A DNA stretch of 64,000 nucleotides from Adineta vaga (taxonomy: Eukaryota > Rotifera), in the NCBI GenBank assembly GCA_021613535.1, contig CP075492.1, forward strand, positions 13,330,001 to 13,394,000, written 5' to 3'. Positions within the stretch are counted from its first letter, which is position 1; every line of letters starts with the position of its first letter. The notes under the pieces were generated by a model that saw only the letters and a list, made by a program, of their open reading frames with translations, did no database searches and was not told the origin of the DNA. Below, piece after piece: positions 35,905 through 48,960 of this stretch. Position numbers and translations under genes: made by a program.

Positions 35905-38835
35905 CTAAAAGTCAATGAGAAAAAAAAATCATGTTTATAAATGTCAAATGTTTGTATGATGATCCAAGAAACTTACATAATTAAAAGAAGAAGCAAGTGT
36001 TTTTGGTTGTTTGTTGCCTTTCTCTTTTTTTCTGTATTTGGTAGTTGGCAATGTTAATATGTTGTTAAACGAATAAGCATAAGAACAAGAGAGAAAGGGA
36101 GAAAAAAAGAAAAACTAAGATTGTTTCTTGTTGTAGACACGATCGATACTCTCTTTTCTCTCATCCACCCTATTTGTCGATAAACTATTCAAGAAAAAAA
36201 TCTCATTGGTTGACATTCGAACGAGACACCATGTTTTACATTCTTGTTCGAGTACCTTGTTAACATCGCCAACGGGTGAAGAAGAAGAAGAAGAAGAAGA
36301 AGGAGAAGGAAAAAAAAAGAAACTTTTTCTCTTCTTATTGGATAGATGGATGGAAGGAAAAGAATGGGAGAAAAGAAAAAAAAGCAACACTAATAATGAA
36401 GAATAGTGCCCTAAGTAAATCATCGAGTCATTATAGAAGAGAAAGAAGAGAGTGGCCTCACCCTCTTAAGTCAACATCAACATGACGACAACGACGCCAT
36501 TCCTTCTTCGTCTTCTCTTCGTTTCTCTTCTCTTCTCTTCTTCTTCTTCTTTTTTCAATAAGCAAACATTGCATTTATCGACTCAAATGGAGACAATTAT
36601 TCTCCAGTTACTCTTACTTATCAATACAGAAAAATAAAGAACATAAACATTCAATATTATGTTTGTCTTTCACCATCTGCATCTCACATCTCTAGAAATA
36701 GAATTGACTTCGAACGACTTTTATTCGTTCTCTCGTTCCTTTCTTTTCTTTTTTTACACAGCTTCTAATTGTTTCAACAATTATTTCGAACGTGTCGAAA
36801 CCTTTTAACTTTGAAGATAACAACACATAGTTAATGTCAACTGACACATATTGATTTAAAGAAAATGATGTAATCTCATCGTTGAGATAGATGTCTGATG
36901 ATGATCATCATGATAATGATCATGGCACAAGTATCGAATAAACAACAATATGCAGACATTGTTTTTTCCTACTCTAATTAGAAAAGATCTGCTTGTTTAA
37001 TTGGACTCAGAGAAGAAGTCAAGATGATTGATGAGACAAGCAATGTGCCTTCGTTTCTTTTCTCAGTCTCCACCGTAATGTAATTCGTACGCTTGTTTTA
37101 CATAATGATGTATCGACATCTGACGACAGATAAGCACCTTTCCACACATTGACAAATCTTTTTCCTTATCTGCATCAGATAATATCTCTTTTCTTCTTCG
37201 TCTTCTTTCAATTAGAAAATGAAAATTGACAAAAAATAAAGATCAAATGATAATTGACACTTTAGAAAAAGAGAAAAAAAAATTCGATTGACCATATTGA
37301 TTTAATCAAAAAGAGAAGCTTAAGTACTTGTGAAATTGTTTTATCAACATTGACAATTGAGACGTAGATGAGAAGAATAACTTAGTTTTCTTTTTTTTTT
37401 CAGTGACACTCATTTCTATTCATTCGCTTTTAATAGACAGAAGATTAAAAGATACTCTACTCCTATGTCAATATATACAGATTCTTTTTCGAGTTGTGTG
37501 CCATTTTTTTAATCATGCTTTTTTAATAGAGTATGAGAGAAAGAGAATGAAAAGTTTGGTTCCGGCAGAATTCCAATAGAGAAGCATGCCGGACTACAAG
37601 TGGACATATGAACAAATAACAAACGATGGTGAGAGCGTATGATCGCTTTCTTCCGTTCATCTCTTCCTTTATTAGATTGCTTATGACCGACAAACACTAA
37701 TGGACCAATGAAAATAATTATTGACTAGAGTTCTTTTTGTTTTGTTTCTGTGTACATGAGTGGCAAGTTTTCTTTTTGTAAAACTTTCGAATCATTGTTA
37801 TTTTGTTTGAAAATGTTGACATAAAACTTAATTATGAAAACACAACAAAAACAAATCGAATTGTTTTTCTTTTGTGGTGAAGTTAAAGGAAATGGAATCA
37901 TGTCTTTTGTTTTCGAAGATTGAAATCAATGTCATTTGCGGTAGTGGTTTGATTGATCAGCATGGCGTGTGTCTATAAACAAAGATATGAGTTGAAGTGT
38001 ATCGTTGCAATTAGCGTGATAAGAAATGAAATGCACGCGATTCATTTCTCGTCTGTCGTTAATAAGTCAAGTGTAGATTAAGTTTCTTTATCATCGCTCA
38101 TCTGCACTTTCAAAGATTTTCCCCTCTTTTCTCTCTTCTTAAAAAGGTGATGTTGCTTTTAGTTAGATATATATATATCACCTTCAAGCGAAAATCGATT
38201 AAAACGTAATGATAAATCGAGTGATAAAGAAATGTTTAATTGAATTGGAATAAGGCGGAGAAATTTGTTAATAATGATAAATGGGAAAAAATTATCTTCA
38301 TTTGTCTTTCGTCTCCTTCATTAAAAAGTCGTTTTTCTTTTCTTACATAAAACATATGTGTAAGAGAGAAAAAAAACAAACGATAACATCCATATGTACA
38401 ATATCCCTGAGTTTGTTTGTTCCGATTTGAATATTTGTTGTTTGTGACAAGATCTAAACATGAGTTGATTTCGTTTGTGTCCTTTTTCTTCTTCTTCGCT
38501 ATTCAATGATATGCAATTGACCGCACTGATTTCCTTTTGAATTCATCGATAATCGAGTCAAAATTTTGTTGAATAATGTTATTTAAACAAATACAAATTG
38601 AAATCAAGTAGAATCAAAGATGAAAAGAATATTTGCATATAACTTTCGTTCTATTCAAAAATAATCGATCCGGTAAATTGACTTCAATTTTCTTTCTATG
38701 ATAATTTTGTTTTTCAAAAAACGTCGATTATAATCAGATGAATTAATTGTCTCGAGTGTTTCAGAATTTATTTTATTTACCAGTTTAAGTCAATCAAGAA
38801 GAGTCATTTATTGACAGAATAAAAAAACGAAAGTT
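35905..38835. other. Iroquois upstream region, 2.9 kb
   Basis: Contains probable 5' exon(s) and promoter of the minus-strand Iroquois gene. Features seen: a GAA-repeat (36280-36305), a TTC/TCT repeat (36515-36550), and (ta)n near 38170. Open frames here are translations of simple repeats and are not called. Confidence 0.4.
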
Positions 38836-39321
38836 TCATTTCGAATGATCAGTGTAATTGAGATTATTATTGGATAAACTTTCGTAGAACTTTTGTTGAA
38901 ACCAAGACATAATCTGTGGCATTTGTTCTTGTAGTTTCTTTTCAACTAATGCTGTAAGACGAAGTTCCGTTTGTGTTTCTTTTTCTAAGAATTTTTTTCC
39001 TAATGGTGAGGAATAAAATTTAATTAAACCATTGATATCCGAAGTTGTATAAAGATCACGATAGATTTCAACAATATGTGGACGTAATGATTGAAATGAT
39101 AAAAAGGTATTAATAAATTTGAGAATTTCACTTTTATAAGCGGCTAAAGTTGGATCACTCGCAATGTGTGATTCTAAGACATCGTTGAATTTCTTTTCCG
39201 ATTCAGTGATATTTAATAGATGATGTATACGTTGAGTGATTTTTCCTTTTGTTGGAGATTTACAATCAATTCCAATGGAGAAAATAACAATCAGTAGAAC
39301 GAAATACAAACGATTCGACAT
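38836..39321 (-). CDS. Secreted DUF2059-domain protein
   Basis: Single-exon 161-residue protein with a clear signal peptide (LYFVLLIVIFSIGIDC). Residues ~85-140 read VEIYRDLYTTSDINGLIKFY followed by SSPLGKKFLEKE, which fits DUF2059: a helix with YR, then 'FY-SPLGKK' and a terminal amphipathic helix. DUF2059 is mostly known from bacterial periplasmic proteins of unknown function. Together with the absence of introns this hints at horizontal acquisition, though AT content and codon use match the surroundings. Likely an extracellular or lumenal protein; no catalytic residues can be named. Confidence 0.7.
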   Translation of the reverse strand: MSNRLYFVLLIVIFSIGIDCKSPTKGKITQRIHHLLNITESEKKFNDVLESHIASDPTLAAYKSEILKFINTFLSFQSLRPHIVEIYRDLYTTSDINGLIKFYSSPLGKKFLEKETQTELRLTALVEKKLQEQMPQIMSWFQQKFYESLSNNNLNYTDHSK

Positions 39322-39987
39322 GTCGTTTTATTTGTTTTGTTGAGAAATAAACTATTGTAAGAAGATAGATTTTTATTGATATTGATAAGAAATAAATTTG
39401 ATATTTGATCTTTGGCATTCTTTTTTGTAACAAGGAAATTATTTTAATCGACAATTTGTTTTATCTATCATAATCGAAATCGTGAAGAAGAAAAGAAACT
39501 CAATTTCAATCGAGTCTATCAAAAGATCTTATGATTAGAGAAAAATTTTGAGCTGAATTTTCAAGATCTTTCATTTCCTAGTGATGATATAATCATATCA
39601 TTATAATTGTAGGTAGAATTTTGGTGAAATAGCGACGAATAATAAAAGAATTCTCTTTCTCAATAATTATATGTTATTGTCTTTTTTCAAAGTTGACATT
39701 ATCTGAAAAAAAAACGGAATAACATTCAAAACATCAGGGTTGCATTATTTACATTATTTTTATTGCAAAGAAATTCTTCAAAACTTCAGAGTAGTAAGAA
39801 CAGGCATAGAAGATTGAAAAATGCAAAACAAACAAAATGTGCCATTTGATTATGAAAAATTGTACGATTCTTCTACCTACGAAACAGCATTTTCACTTGT
39901 CAGTTGTTGCAGTAACCAATAGACGATTAACTTCAGTTGCTGTTAACATATTTAATATTTTGAAAATTTTCACAAGATCTTACATTA
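39322..39987. other. Divergent spacer between DUF2059 gene and ART-ARH gene
   Basis: Promoter space for both genes. No further motif seen. Confidence 0.4.
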
Positions 39988-42359
39988 ATGACACAGAGCA
40001 ATTCATTTGGTCGTTATATTGATGCTGACAATGAACCTACGAAAACTCTTCTGCCAATCGAAGGTTATGAAAAGAAACCTTTAGTTTCATTGAGAGAAAC
40101 TCTTGCTTTCATAGATACACCAATTCATAATTTGAATACTATGGTTTGGGCAGCTGAGAGAAATAGTGAAAATCCAGCAGATGGTCTCACTTCAGATGAA
40201 TCAGCAGCCATACATTTATATACAATGGAGTGGCCAAAAGATCATGCTAGTTTCTATGCTTTATTAAATCAAAAACTTCGCTCTGAGATACGAAATGATC
40301 TTGCACCATGGTTCTCATATTTAAAACTCTTTTTGACGGCACTACACAAGTTACCATCAGAGAAGCAGATTGTTTGGCGTGGCATTCGTAATGATGCTAG
40401 TCATTTATATCGAAAAGATTTCATTTGGTGGGGTGTTAGTTCATGTACAGACACAATGAAAGTGATGGAGAAGTTTGTGGGTCAATCAGGTGTTCGAACA
40501 ATGTTCATGATTGAATGTATCAATGGAAAAGCTATTCGATCTCATTCACACTATGGAACTGAAAACGAAATCATTTTAATGCCTGGAACTTACTTGCGTG
40601 TTGTTGATAAATGTAGTCCTGGTGATGGATTACATATAATTCGATTACAAGAAGAGACTCCACCGTGCCAATTAGTCATCGACCTTTCACTAATTCATCA
40701 TCATCAACAGTAGATACACCGCCATTAACGAAACTTACCATCTCTACAGCTGATAGTTCTCCTAAATATAGTGCATCGAAACAATCAAAAGGTAAGAGTT
40801 GTTGTGAGGAAACGGTAGAAGATAGAAGTTCAATCTTGGTACATGCAAAAAACGCAGAAGAAGTGAATCGATTTTAAGAAAAGATAATATATATATATAT
40901 ATGCTTGGTTATCTTGTGCAGTGGATAATCTTTTTTTAATGTAAATATTCGCTCATTCTATAAATATTTCTTTAGATAAAGCATGGCTCTATCGTCCATA
41001 TCATTCGGATGGAACGATCAAAAGAATTGTTGAACTGGAACCTAAACTAAAGAATCCACCAGGGAAAGTAGATGTTAATATTTTTGATCGTGTTCATGGA
41101 TCATTATTAGGCTTGGCTATAGGTGATGCTCTTGGTGCTTCAATCGAACATCAATCACGAGAATACTTGGTTCGTAATCCAGTCACAGATCTTCAAGGAG
41201 GTGGCACTTGGGGACTAGAAAAAGGAGAGGTATTTGTCTTTCATAAAAGATTCTGTCAGTCGATGAACGATTTCAGATAGTGGTTCACCTCCCTATTTTT
41301 GGGAAACAAAATACGTGAGAACGTTTTGTCTAAGATTTTAAATTATTCCACCTACGCATTTTTTTACTGTACGAATTATAGTACAGGATAAGAAGCTATA
41401 TAGAAGTTTAGTTCAGGTATCAATCATATTTTTCTTTCGATTTTAAGTTCACAGATGATACATCCATGGCTTTGTGTTTAGCGAACTCATTGATAGCATG
41501 TCGTGATTTTAATCCTTATGATCAACTCGTACGCTACAAATGGTGGTTTCGAAATGGTTATATGTCTTCTAATGGAAAATGTTTTGATATTGGTACTGCA
41601 ACGAAACGATCGTTGATTGAGTTTGAATATCGACAAAAAGAATTTATGAAAAAAAATAATATTTCAGAGAAAGATATCGATTATCTTCACGATCCTGTAC
41701 TGCTGCATGAATTTAATGTCGATTGTAGTGAAAAGGGTACAGCTGGTAATGGAGCTCTTATGCGACTCTGTCCTGTACCACTGTTCTTCTATCGTCATCC
41801 TGTATACGCTGTCGAATTTTCAGGTATTAGTGGAAGAATTACTCATGGTGATATAATTGCATATGATGCTTGCCGTTATTATGGTGCCCTTATTGTAGCT
41901 GCACTTGCTGGAGAGAGTAAAAGTGATCTTCTCGATAGTGATTTTTATGTGAAACATCAAGCATGGTTCAATAATAAGCCACTTCATAAAAGTGTTATGC
42001 AGGTCATCGAAGGATCATACAAGAAACGACGTGGATATGACGATGGTATTCGAGGTACAGGGTTTATTATCAACGCTCTGGAAGCCGCTCTGTGGGCATT
42101 TTGGGTGGATGAGAATTGCTTTGAAAAAGGTGTTCTCGCTGCTGTTAATCTTGGTGATATTACTACCACAACAGCAGCAGTATACGGCCAATTAGCAGGT
42201 GCTTATTACGGATATAGTCGATTACCTAAACGTTTGTGCAAATACATATACGGTTCAAAATACATAGCATGTTTGAGCGAATGGATTGTTTATGAGAGCG
42301 AACGATGGAATTCAAGTCGATCACAAGCTCTTACTATCCATAAGTTTCCTTATTCTTAA
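39988..42359 (+). CDS. ADP-ribosyltransferase / ADP-ribosylglycohydrolase fusion with a frameshift
   Basis: Exons 39988..40791, 40976..41229, 41448..42359. The first ~225 residues are an arginine-type ART: IVWRGIRND (Arg), WWGVSSCT (Ser), TENEIILMPG (ExE), ending LQEETPP. The rest is an ADP-ribosylglycohydrolase (ARH/DraG): HGSLLGLAIGDALGASIEH, GEFTDDTSMALCLA (first metal motif TDDT), GNGALMR and a C-terminal LGDITTTTAAVYGQLAGAYYG. A Ser-rich linker joins them. Near 40665 the linker continues in another frame, so exon 1 is one base out; the uncorrected frame stops at 40713. The ARH part has no Met of its own ahead of its core, which supports a single gene. The 218-bp second intron is unusually long. 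Alternatives: two genes, or a dying fusion. Confidence 0.7.
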
Positions 42360-43179
42360 TCATAACCTACTGTCGCATTTACTTCATTGACTATATCATA
42401 TATTTTCGCATTGAATTAATGAATAACGAAAATCGAAGAATCGATATTTTCTCTTAATGATGAATAATGAATATATATATATATGTTTTCTTGATTAATT
42501 AAAAGATCACACGCTGAAAACAATTTTGACATAAAAATTATTGTGTGAAACTTCAAGTTTAAATGAAAACTTGATGTGATGTATTCACTAAATATATAAA
42601 ATTCTCTTATAATCATTAGAATTTCAAATTCTTTCAATCTATAGTTCTCTTCTATCATTATTATATTTATACAAACATGACAACTGGAAATCAATCATGT
42701 TATCATAAACCATGACATTTATTGCCATAAAAACTGAATAATCGAACACGAGCGACATCTATGTAATATCTAGTTCTAGAAAATTTCTAAGTTTTGAATG
42801 AAAGAAACTTTTCCCAAATTTCGTTTCATCTACGACTAATCAAATAATAAAATTAATGGAAAATGTTTGGTTATGCAAATGAACCATTGTGATTGAGAAT
42901 GTTCTCTTGATAAATGAATCATTCTCTTTGAGTCGTGACCATCCAGCCAGCGAAGGAAGAAACGTAACAAATATGGATATTAAATCATTCATCAATAGAA
43001 ATAGAAATAGAATTCAATCTCTACTTTGTTACGTCATCACATACTCATCAAAATCAAATTTAAAATATAACTTGTATCTTTTTATTTACAATAAGATTTT
43101 GTCATTACTGTCTCTCTCTCTCTCTTTGTGGTTAAAGTACATAAAAATATTTGATTTTATTTCAGATTTTTCTTCAAAA
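42360..43179. other. Intergenic, 0.8 kb
   Basis: GGA upstream region with a (tc)n tract at 43111-43126 and an acceptor-like ttgattttatttcag 15 bp before the GGA ATG. No gene seen. Confidence 0.4.
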
Positions 43180-45723
43180 ATGAGTTCAGCATTAAGCATT
43201 TCAGCAGCAAATCCTGTGCCAGAAACTGTTGAAACCATGTTTTGTAAGTTTAACTTATTTCTACATCTTTTACTCATAGATTTTATCTTTATTTAGTTAA
43301 AGTAACAAGTCCAGTACAAAAAAGTGCAGATCCAAATTTAATGAACTCATTTAGTTCAAAAGTGAATTCTGAACCTGAGGGACATCATCAAGCAATTCGT
43401 TTGATTGCTCATAAAATACAATCTCCACAAGAACATGAAGCATTACGTACATTAGAATTACTTGAAGTCTGTGTTCAACGTTGTGGGAGAAGATTTCATC
43501 AAGAAATTGGAAAATTTCGTTTTCTCAATGAAATGATTAAACTTGTTTCACCGAAAGTAAGTCGAAATCATTTGAAGATTCTGTAAGAAAAGAAAATCGT
43601 TTTGTTTTAGTATTTGGGTAATCATACGTCAGAAAAAGTAAAGAAAAAGGTTATTGAACTTTTATATTCATGGACGCAAAGTTTACCGAGTGAAGTGAAA
43701 GTTAATGAAGCATATCAAATGTTAAAACGTCAGTCAATTATAACAGAAGATCCGATTTATGTAAATCAATCTGCAACAACACCTGTTCCTCAAAGAACAA
43801 AATCAATCTTCGATACGGATGAAGAAAAGAGCAAAGTAAAAGAGAAACTCATCTCTCGAAGAACGCTTCTTCTTTTTTTTCTTCTTCTTTAGACTCTTCA
43901 ACGATTGTTAAAAAGTCGTAGACCTGAAGATTTAGAACAAGCAAATGCATTAATTAAAAGTTTTGTGAAAAAAGTATGTCGATATTTTATATTAAGCTTT
44001 TTAGCACATAAAAAAATCATTTTTAGGATGAAGAAAAAATTGAGAAATTATCAACTCGTGCTGTTGAATTAGAAAAAGTACAAAATAATGTTCGTGTTTT
44101 ATCTGAAATGCTTATTCATTATAATCAATCAACAGTCACTGAAGCTGAAAAAGAAACAATGACGGTTTGTAGAGATTAATTTTGATCTCTCGAGAAAATA
44201 TTCGTTGATATTTTAGTATTTACATGATGAATTGGAAAAATTACGACCGATTTTATTTCGATTAGCAACAGAAAGTGAAGATGGTGATGAAGGACTTGGT
44301 TAGTTTTGAACGATTTCATGAAATTAAATGAATATATATATATTTGATGAATTTAGGAGAGATTTTAACAGCAAGTGATTCGTTATCACGTGTTTTAGCT
44401 CAATATGATCGTTTAGTTAGACAAAATGCAAATTTTAAAGATGGTTTGTTATGAAAGATATCAAAATGATAATAATATTCAAGTTGTTTTTTGTTTTGTT
44501 TGCATAGATAATGTTCTTCCTCTATTCGATGAGGTTGTACCGGTTCCTACAAGTTCTGCTTCACGAACATTGATTGATTTAGCTGGTAATGCAACTAGTA
44601 AGTAAAGATTCGAACTCATTTTTTTATAAAAATATAACATAAGGTTAACTCTATGATTACATTTCACTATTATAGGTTCGTTAAAGGAAACTAAATCAGC
44701 AGCTAATGAACTTGATGAATTATTTGGTTCTTTGAATGTCATGCCTAATAGTACATCAACTCTTGTACCATCAACACAGAATGAATCTGATGATTGTTTA
44801 CCATTGTTTTCCACAACTAATACTAAAACAAATAATCAAAGTAATTTCTCAATTTTCCCCCCATATATACATATATAAAATACACAGGAGAGTTTTATGT
44901 TGAAGCATCATCAAATACACATGACGGAACAACACCAGTAACAAAAAAAGGTGGACTTTTTGATGATTTACAGGATCTTCTTGTCGATCAATCAACAGGA
45001 CAGAAAATTTCATCCACTAGAAAGTATTCTATCTCTGTTTCAAAATCACTAGATCTTTTTTTTGTCACTTTTCATCCAGTACATTTCAATCTACAAGTTC
45101 AACAGCCCAAAAAATTCCATTGAATGAAATGAAGAATACTTCACCAATAAAATCATCCGAAAATGAATTACCATTTCCAACCGTTACTCTGGAATCCATT
45201 CGTCCCTCATCAGAAAATCCACCTATAAATTTCAAACTTACTCACAATACCGGTCTTCAATGTGTTCTTCATATTGGACGTGATTCTCCTCGTCGTGATC
45301 TTATTATCAGTGTCTTAACCGTAACTAATACAAATACAGCAGATTCAATTAATAACTTTCATTTTGAAATAACCGCCGCATCGAAAGTAATACCATTGAA
45401 TTTCTATCAAACTGTTTTTCATCGTGTCTTTCTTTTAGAATATGCGTGTCAAGTTACAGAGTCCATCCGGCAGTGATTTGCCTGCTTACAATCCTATTTT
45501 ACCTCCACAAGCAATAACACAAATTTTACTTGTTTCGAATCCGAATAAGGTTAGTTATCTTAGATAAAAGAAAAAAAGAAAGAATGTAGCATAAATTATT
45601 GTTTTTGTCTTCTAGGAACCTGTTCGACTTAGTTATAAACTAAGTTATTATTCATCAGGCGAACAAATAAATGAATCGGATGAAATTGACAATGGATTTC
45701 CTAGTTCGATTGATCACATTTAA
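43180..45723 (+). CDS. GGA: GGA-type clathrin adaptor (VHS-GAT-GAE)
   Basis: Thirteen exons: 43180..43243, 43297..43556, 43611..43835, 43893..43973, 44027..44164, 44217..44298, 44357..44443, 44508..44597, 44676..44840, 44888..45023, 45080..45386, 45439..45549, 45616..45723 (617 aa). The VHS domain contains LIAHKIQSPQEHEAL, GKFRFLNEMIKLVSPKYLGN and KVKKKVIELLYSW; it binds acidic-dileucine sorting signals. The GAT domain (LLKSRRPEDLEQANALIK onward) binds ARF-GTP and ubiquitin. An acidic hinge with GLFDDLQDLL could contact clathrin or the GAE domain. The GAE ear ends with NPILPPQAITQILLVSNPNK, closely matching animal GGAs. It sorts cargo from the trans-Golgi to endosomes. All phases close; it looks functional. 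Confidence 0.93.
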
Positions 45724-46023
45724 AGTTTTATTTTATTTATATATATATTAAAAAAATGAAGCAAAACACGCACACACACATACACACACATATATAAATA
45801 TATATATGTATTTCTCTTTTCTGTTCTGTTGCTTTTTATATATTCACCTGAGAAGCAACTTTTGTAATAACGAGAAAATAAGCAAGCAATGTCTGATATA
45901 GAAGAAGAAAAAGAAAAAATGAGAGTCGAAGTCTAGTTCCTAGTCGTATATACTTAAATATTTATATTTCTTCTTTTTTTCTCTCCGTTATGACATTTTA
46001 TTTTGATACACGTAATATGAAGT
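45724..46023. repeat. Spacer with (TA)n and (CA)n microsatellites
   Basis: A tatatata tract at 45739-45750, cacacacacatacacacaca at 45768-45790 and another TA tract at about 45790-45810 lie in the GGA 3' flank. Confidence 0.6.
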
Positions 46024-48747
46024 ATGGCATTACATAGGAAAAATACATTTGTTGATACCTTTGTCTCTTATGCTCAAAGATCGACATTAGACGAACAATC
46101 GAGACGAGGAATATCGTTGACAAATCCTTTGGTGAGAATGAGTGTCAATAATAACATTTCTCACTTTTTTAATTCTATAAATTAATTAAGTAACTGTACT
46201 TTTGTTTTTGTTTCCTATAGATGAATAGATTCAGGCCATTTTTTAGTGGACCGAAGTAAATTTGTTTGACCTGTCTTTATTTTTCATCACTGCTTGTTTT
46301 CTATAGAAATGAAGATGTACCTGAATGTTACAATCGTGTTCGTTACATTCGAGATTCATGTAAAACTCTCTCCGATCTTTGGAAATCAGATAAAGATTTT
46401 GTAAGTGTAGAATTCATTTCTAAATTCATCAATCTAGTTTTTATTTCTCTCTGTTTTATAGTTAAATAAAAGTATTGACGGTGATGTTACAAAAACATTC
46501 AAAGAATTTCGTGCGAGTGATTGTGCACGTGCTTATTATTCACCATCTGGTCCAACCGGTTCACCATCGGTACTGAATTCAACTATTGAAGATTTAGTTA
46601 GTATACATGAGTATATCGATGAAGAAAGAAGAAAATGGCTTGAGAAATTTCGCACTATTAGTGATCAAGCAAAAGAAAAACAGGTAGGAATCTTTCTTGA
46701 CTTTTTTTTTCATAGGAAAATGTCGAAAATTGATTTATTTAGTCAACCATTCGACAAACAATGGCAGATTTACGTGATAAATATGAACGTGCTCAACGAA
46801 AATATGAAGCTGCTGATGCTAATTTTAAAAAGTTTGTCAAATTATAAACTTTTTAAGAACAAAAATGACATGTTTCATTTGTTTAAAGATTTCAAAATCG
46901 ATCAGATCGTAATTCCGTCCCTAATTATGAAGAACGCTATCGTGAATTAGAAGATAATCGTAGTGAATGTGATCAAGATCGTATGTCAGCTCGTGATATC
47001 TATGCAACTGAAACTTATCGTGTCGCAAGTGAAGAACATTCCATTTCTCGTGATTTTTTTGCTCAATTTATATTTGAAGAACAGACATTTTATGATGATA
47101 TTCAACAGTATTTATCCAAACAAATACCAAGAGTTCAAGATCGTTTAAATTCTGATAAATTTGCTCCCTCCTTCCATTGTGATTTAGCTAAGCATTGTAT
47201 TAAACGAATTCGTCAACCAATTGCATATCCAATTGAAACATGCATTCATTTATTAAGAGGTAGTGAAAATGAAGAAGGTCTTTTTCGTATTGCACCAGCA
47301 CATGGTAAACAAAAGAAATTAGTTAGTGAATTAGATTTACAATTATTAAATAAACATTCGAAATTAAATGCACTTGGTTATGATGCACATGTTGCAGCAG
47401 GAACATTAAAACAATATTTAAGAGAATTACCCGATTGTTTACTAACGGACGAACTTTTATCACAATGGCTGGAAGTTCTATCTTTAGGGTAATTAAAATT
47501 TTCATTTGTTTCAATTTTTGTTCATATATAGAATCTTTTAGTACTGAAGAAGCTCGTATACAACGAATCGGTGAATTAATTCATCAATTACCAAAAGTGA
47601 ACTATGATAATCTCTGGTAAATTTCATCTTTTTCCCATACAAAATTCCTGAAATAAACATATTTTTCTTTAGTTATCTCATTCGTTTCTTGAGTGATGTT
47701 GCTGAACATTCATCAGAAAATAAAATGACTGCAAGTAATTTAGGCATTTGTATTGGTTGCAGTCTTCTCTATGCAAAAGATCAACCATCAATTCCAACGA
47801 TGTCAAATTCTTATACACAAAGTTCAACTATAGTTGAATTGATGATTATACATCATAAAAAATTCTTTCCATCAAATGGGAAAACAGATATGCCAACACG
47901 AACGCCACCAGATGTTATTCCGACAGTTTTTCAAACAGTAAAAGATTTTGTATTTAAATATTTGTTCGATCGATATAGAAATTGCTTGTTTCTTAGGAGA
48001 AAAACTCTGCTACAGTCGATAATTTAATCGATATTGAACCTTCGGATCCGTAAGTATAAATGAATTCTATTTTTCCACACTTATACATTGAATTTCCTTT
48101 TCAAGATCACCACCACAATTTCGTAAACCTCCAGCACCTCGTCCACCTAGTGTTCGACAACCAATAATTCAAACTGAATCAGCACAAAGTCCACGAATAC
48201 ATGGTGATAGTACAACATCGAACAAACTCTCTGTTGAACCGATAACAGGTTATTTTGAATGATGACCCAAAGAAAGAATTGTTTGAAAAAGGTTTTCTCT
48301 CGCTCGCTTTTCATCAACTAAAAACATAATTTCTCTAACTTACATGACTTATTCTTTAGTTATTACTATGTTATTTTCTTTTTCTTTTTTCTTATTGTAG
48401 CACCAAGTTCTCCAGGTTTACATGTATTGAGAAGAAGTCATAGTCGTACTGCTAGTGGCGATGTGGAATTAGATCGTTCAATCGCTCCACCACCTGTTCC
48501 TCCACCGGTTCGACCACGACCTTCCAATTATAAAAAAGAATCCGATCCATCCGAATCAACAACAAATGATTTATTATTTATATCACCAACATCAGATGAT
48601 GGTGTTCAATTGGTCAAATCCACTCCTGATACACATACTCGAGTGGCTAATTCAAATAATCATTCAGGTCAAACAACAAACCTTCGAACTTCAACACATC
48701 AACAACAACCTACACCGACTTCACCCGAAGAAATCACACAATTCTAG
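46024..48747 (+). CDS. BAR-domain Rho GTPase-activating protein (ARHGAP17/44 group)
   Basis: Eleven exons: 46024..46131, 46221..46255, 46307..46400, 46462..46683, 46743..46831, 46889..47488, 47542..47616, 47673..47937, 47997..48049, 48106..48248, 48401..48747 (676 aa). Residues ~35-270 are helical and match the BAR region of RICH/nadrin proteins (membrane curvature). The RhoGAP domain follows: IAYPIETCIHLLRGSENEEG, with the arginine finger in EEGLFRIAP, then AAGTLKQYLRELPDCLLT and NKMTASNLGICIG. The C-terminus is proline-rich (IAPPPVPPPVRPRP), suited to SH3 partners. It would switch off Rac/Cdc42 at membranes. ARHGAP17, ARHGAP44 and SH3BP1 cannot be told apart here; a pre-duplication orthologue is likely. 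Confidence 0.88.
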
Positions 48748-48960
48748 TCTTTCTATCAGTGACTATTTTCTAGCTTTCTCTTTTTTTTCTTCTTCTTCTT
48801 ATTCACAACGAATTGCATCTATTTGTTCTTACTTTTTTTTTCTAAAAATCTATTTATCATCTAATTCTTTACTCGATTCTTTCGTTCGATATAAATATTC
48901 CGATTTTTTTATTGTTAATAATCAAAAGTAATTGTTGTATTCCAGATAGATAAAAGAAAA

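Noticed and set aside
36115-36485. Overlapping open frames on both strands
   Set aside because: They translate the GAA/TTC repeat near 36280 and have no conserved text.
40622-40675. Intron inside the ART-ARH junction
   Set aside because: A GT..AG pair of 54 bp exists, but it is a multiple of three and does not bring the ARH frame in phase, and it would remove conserved ART sequence.
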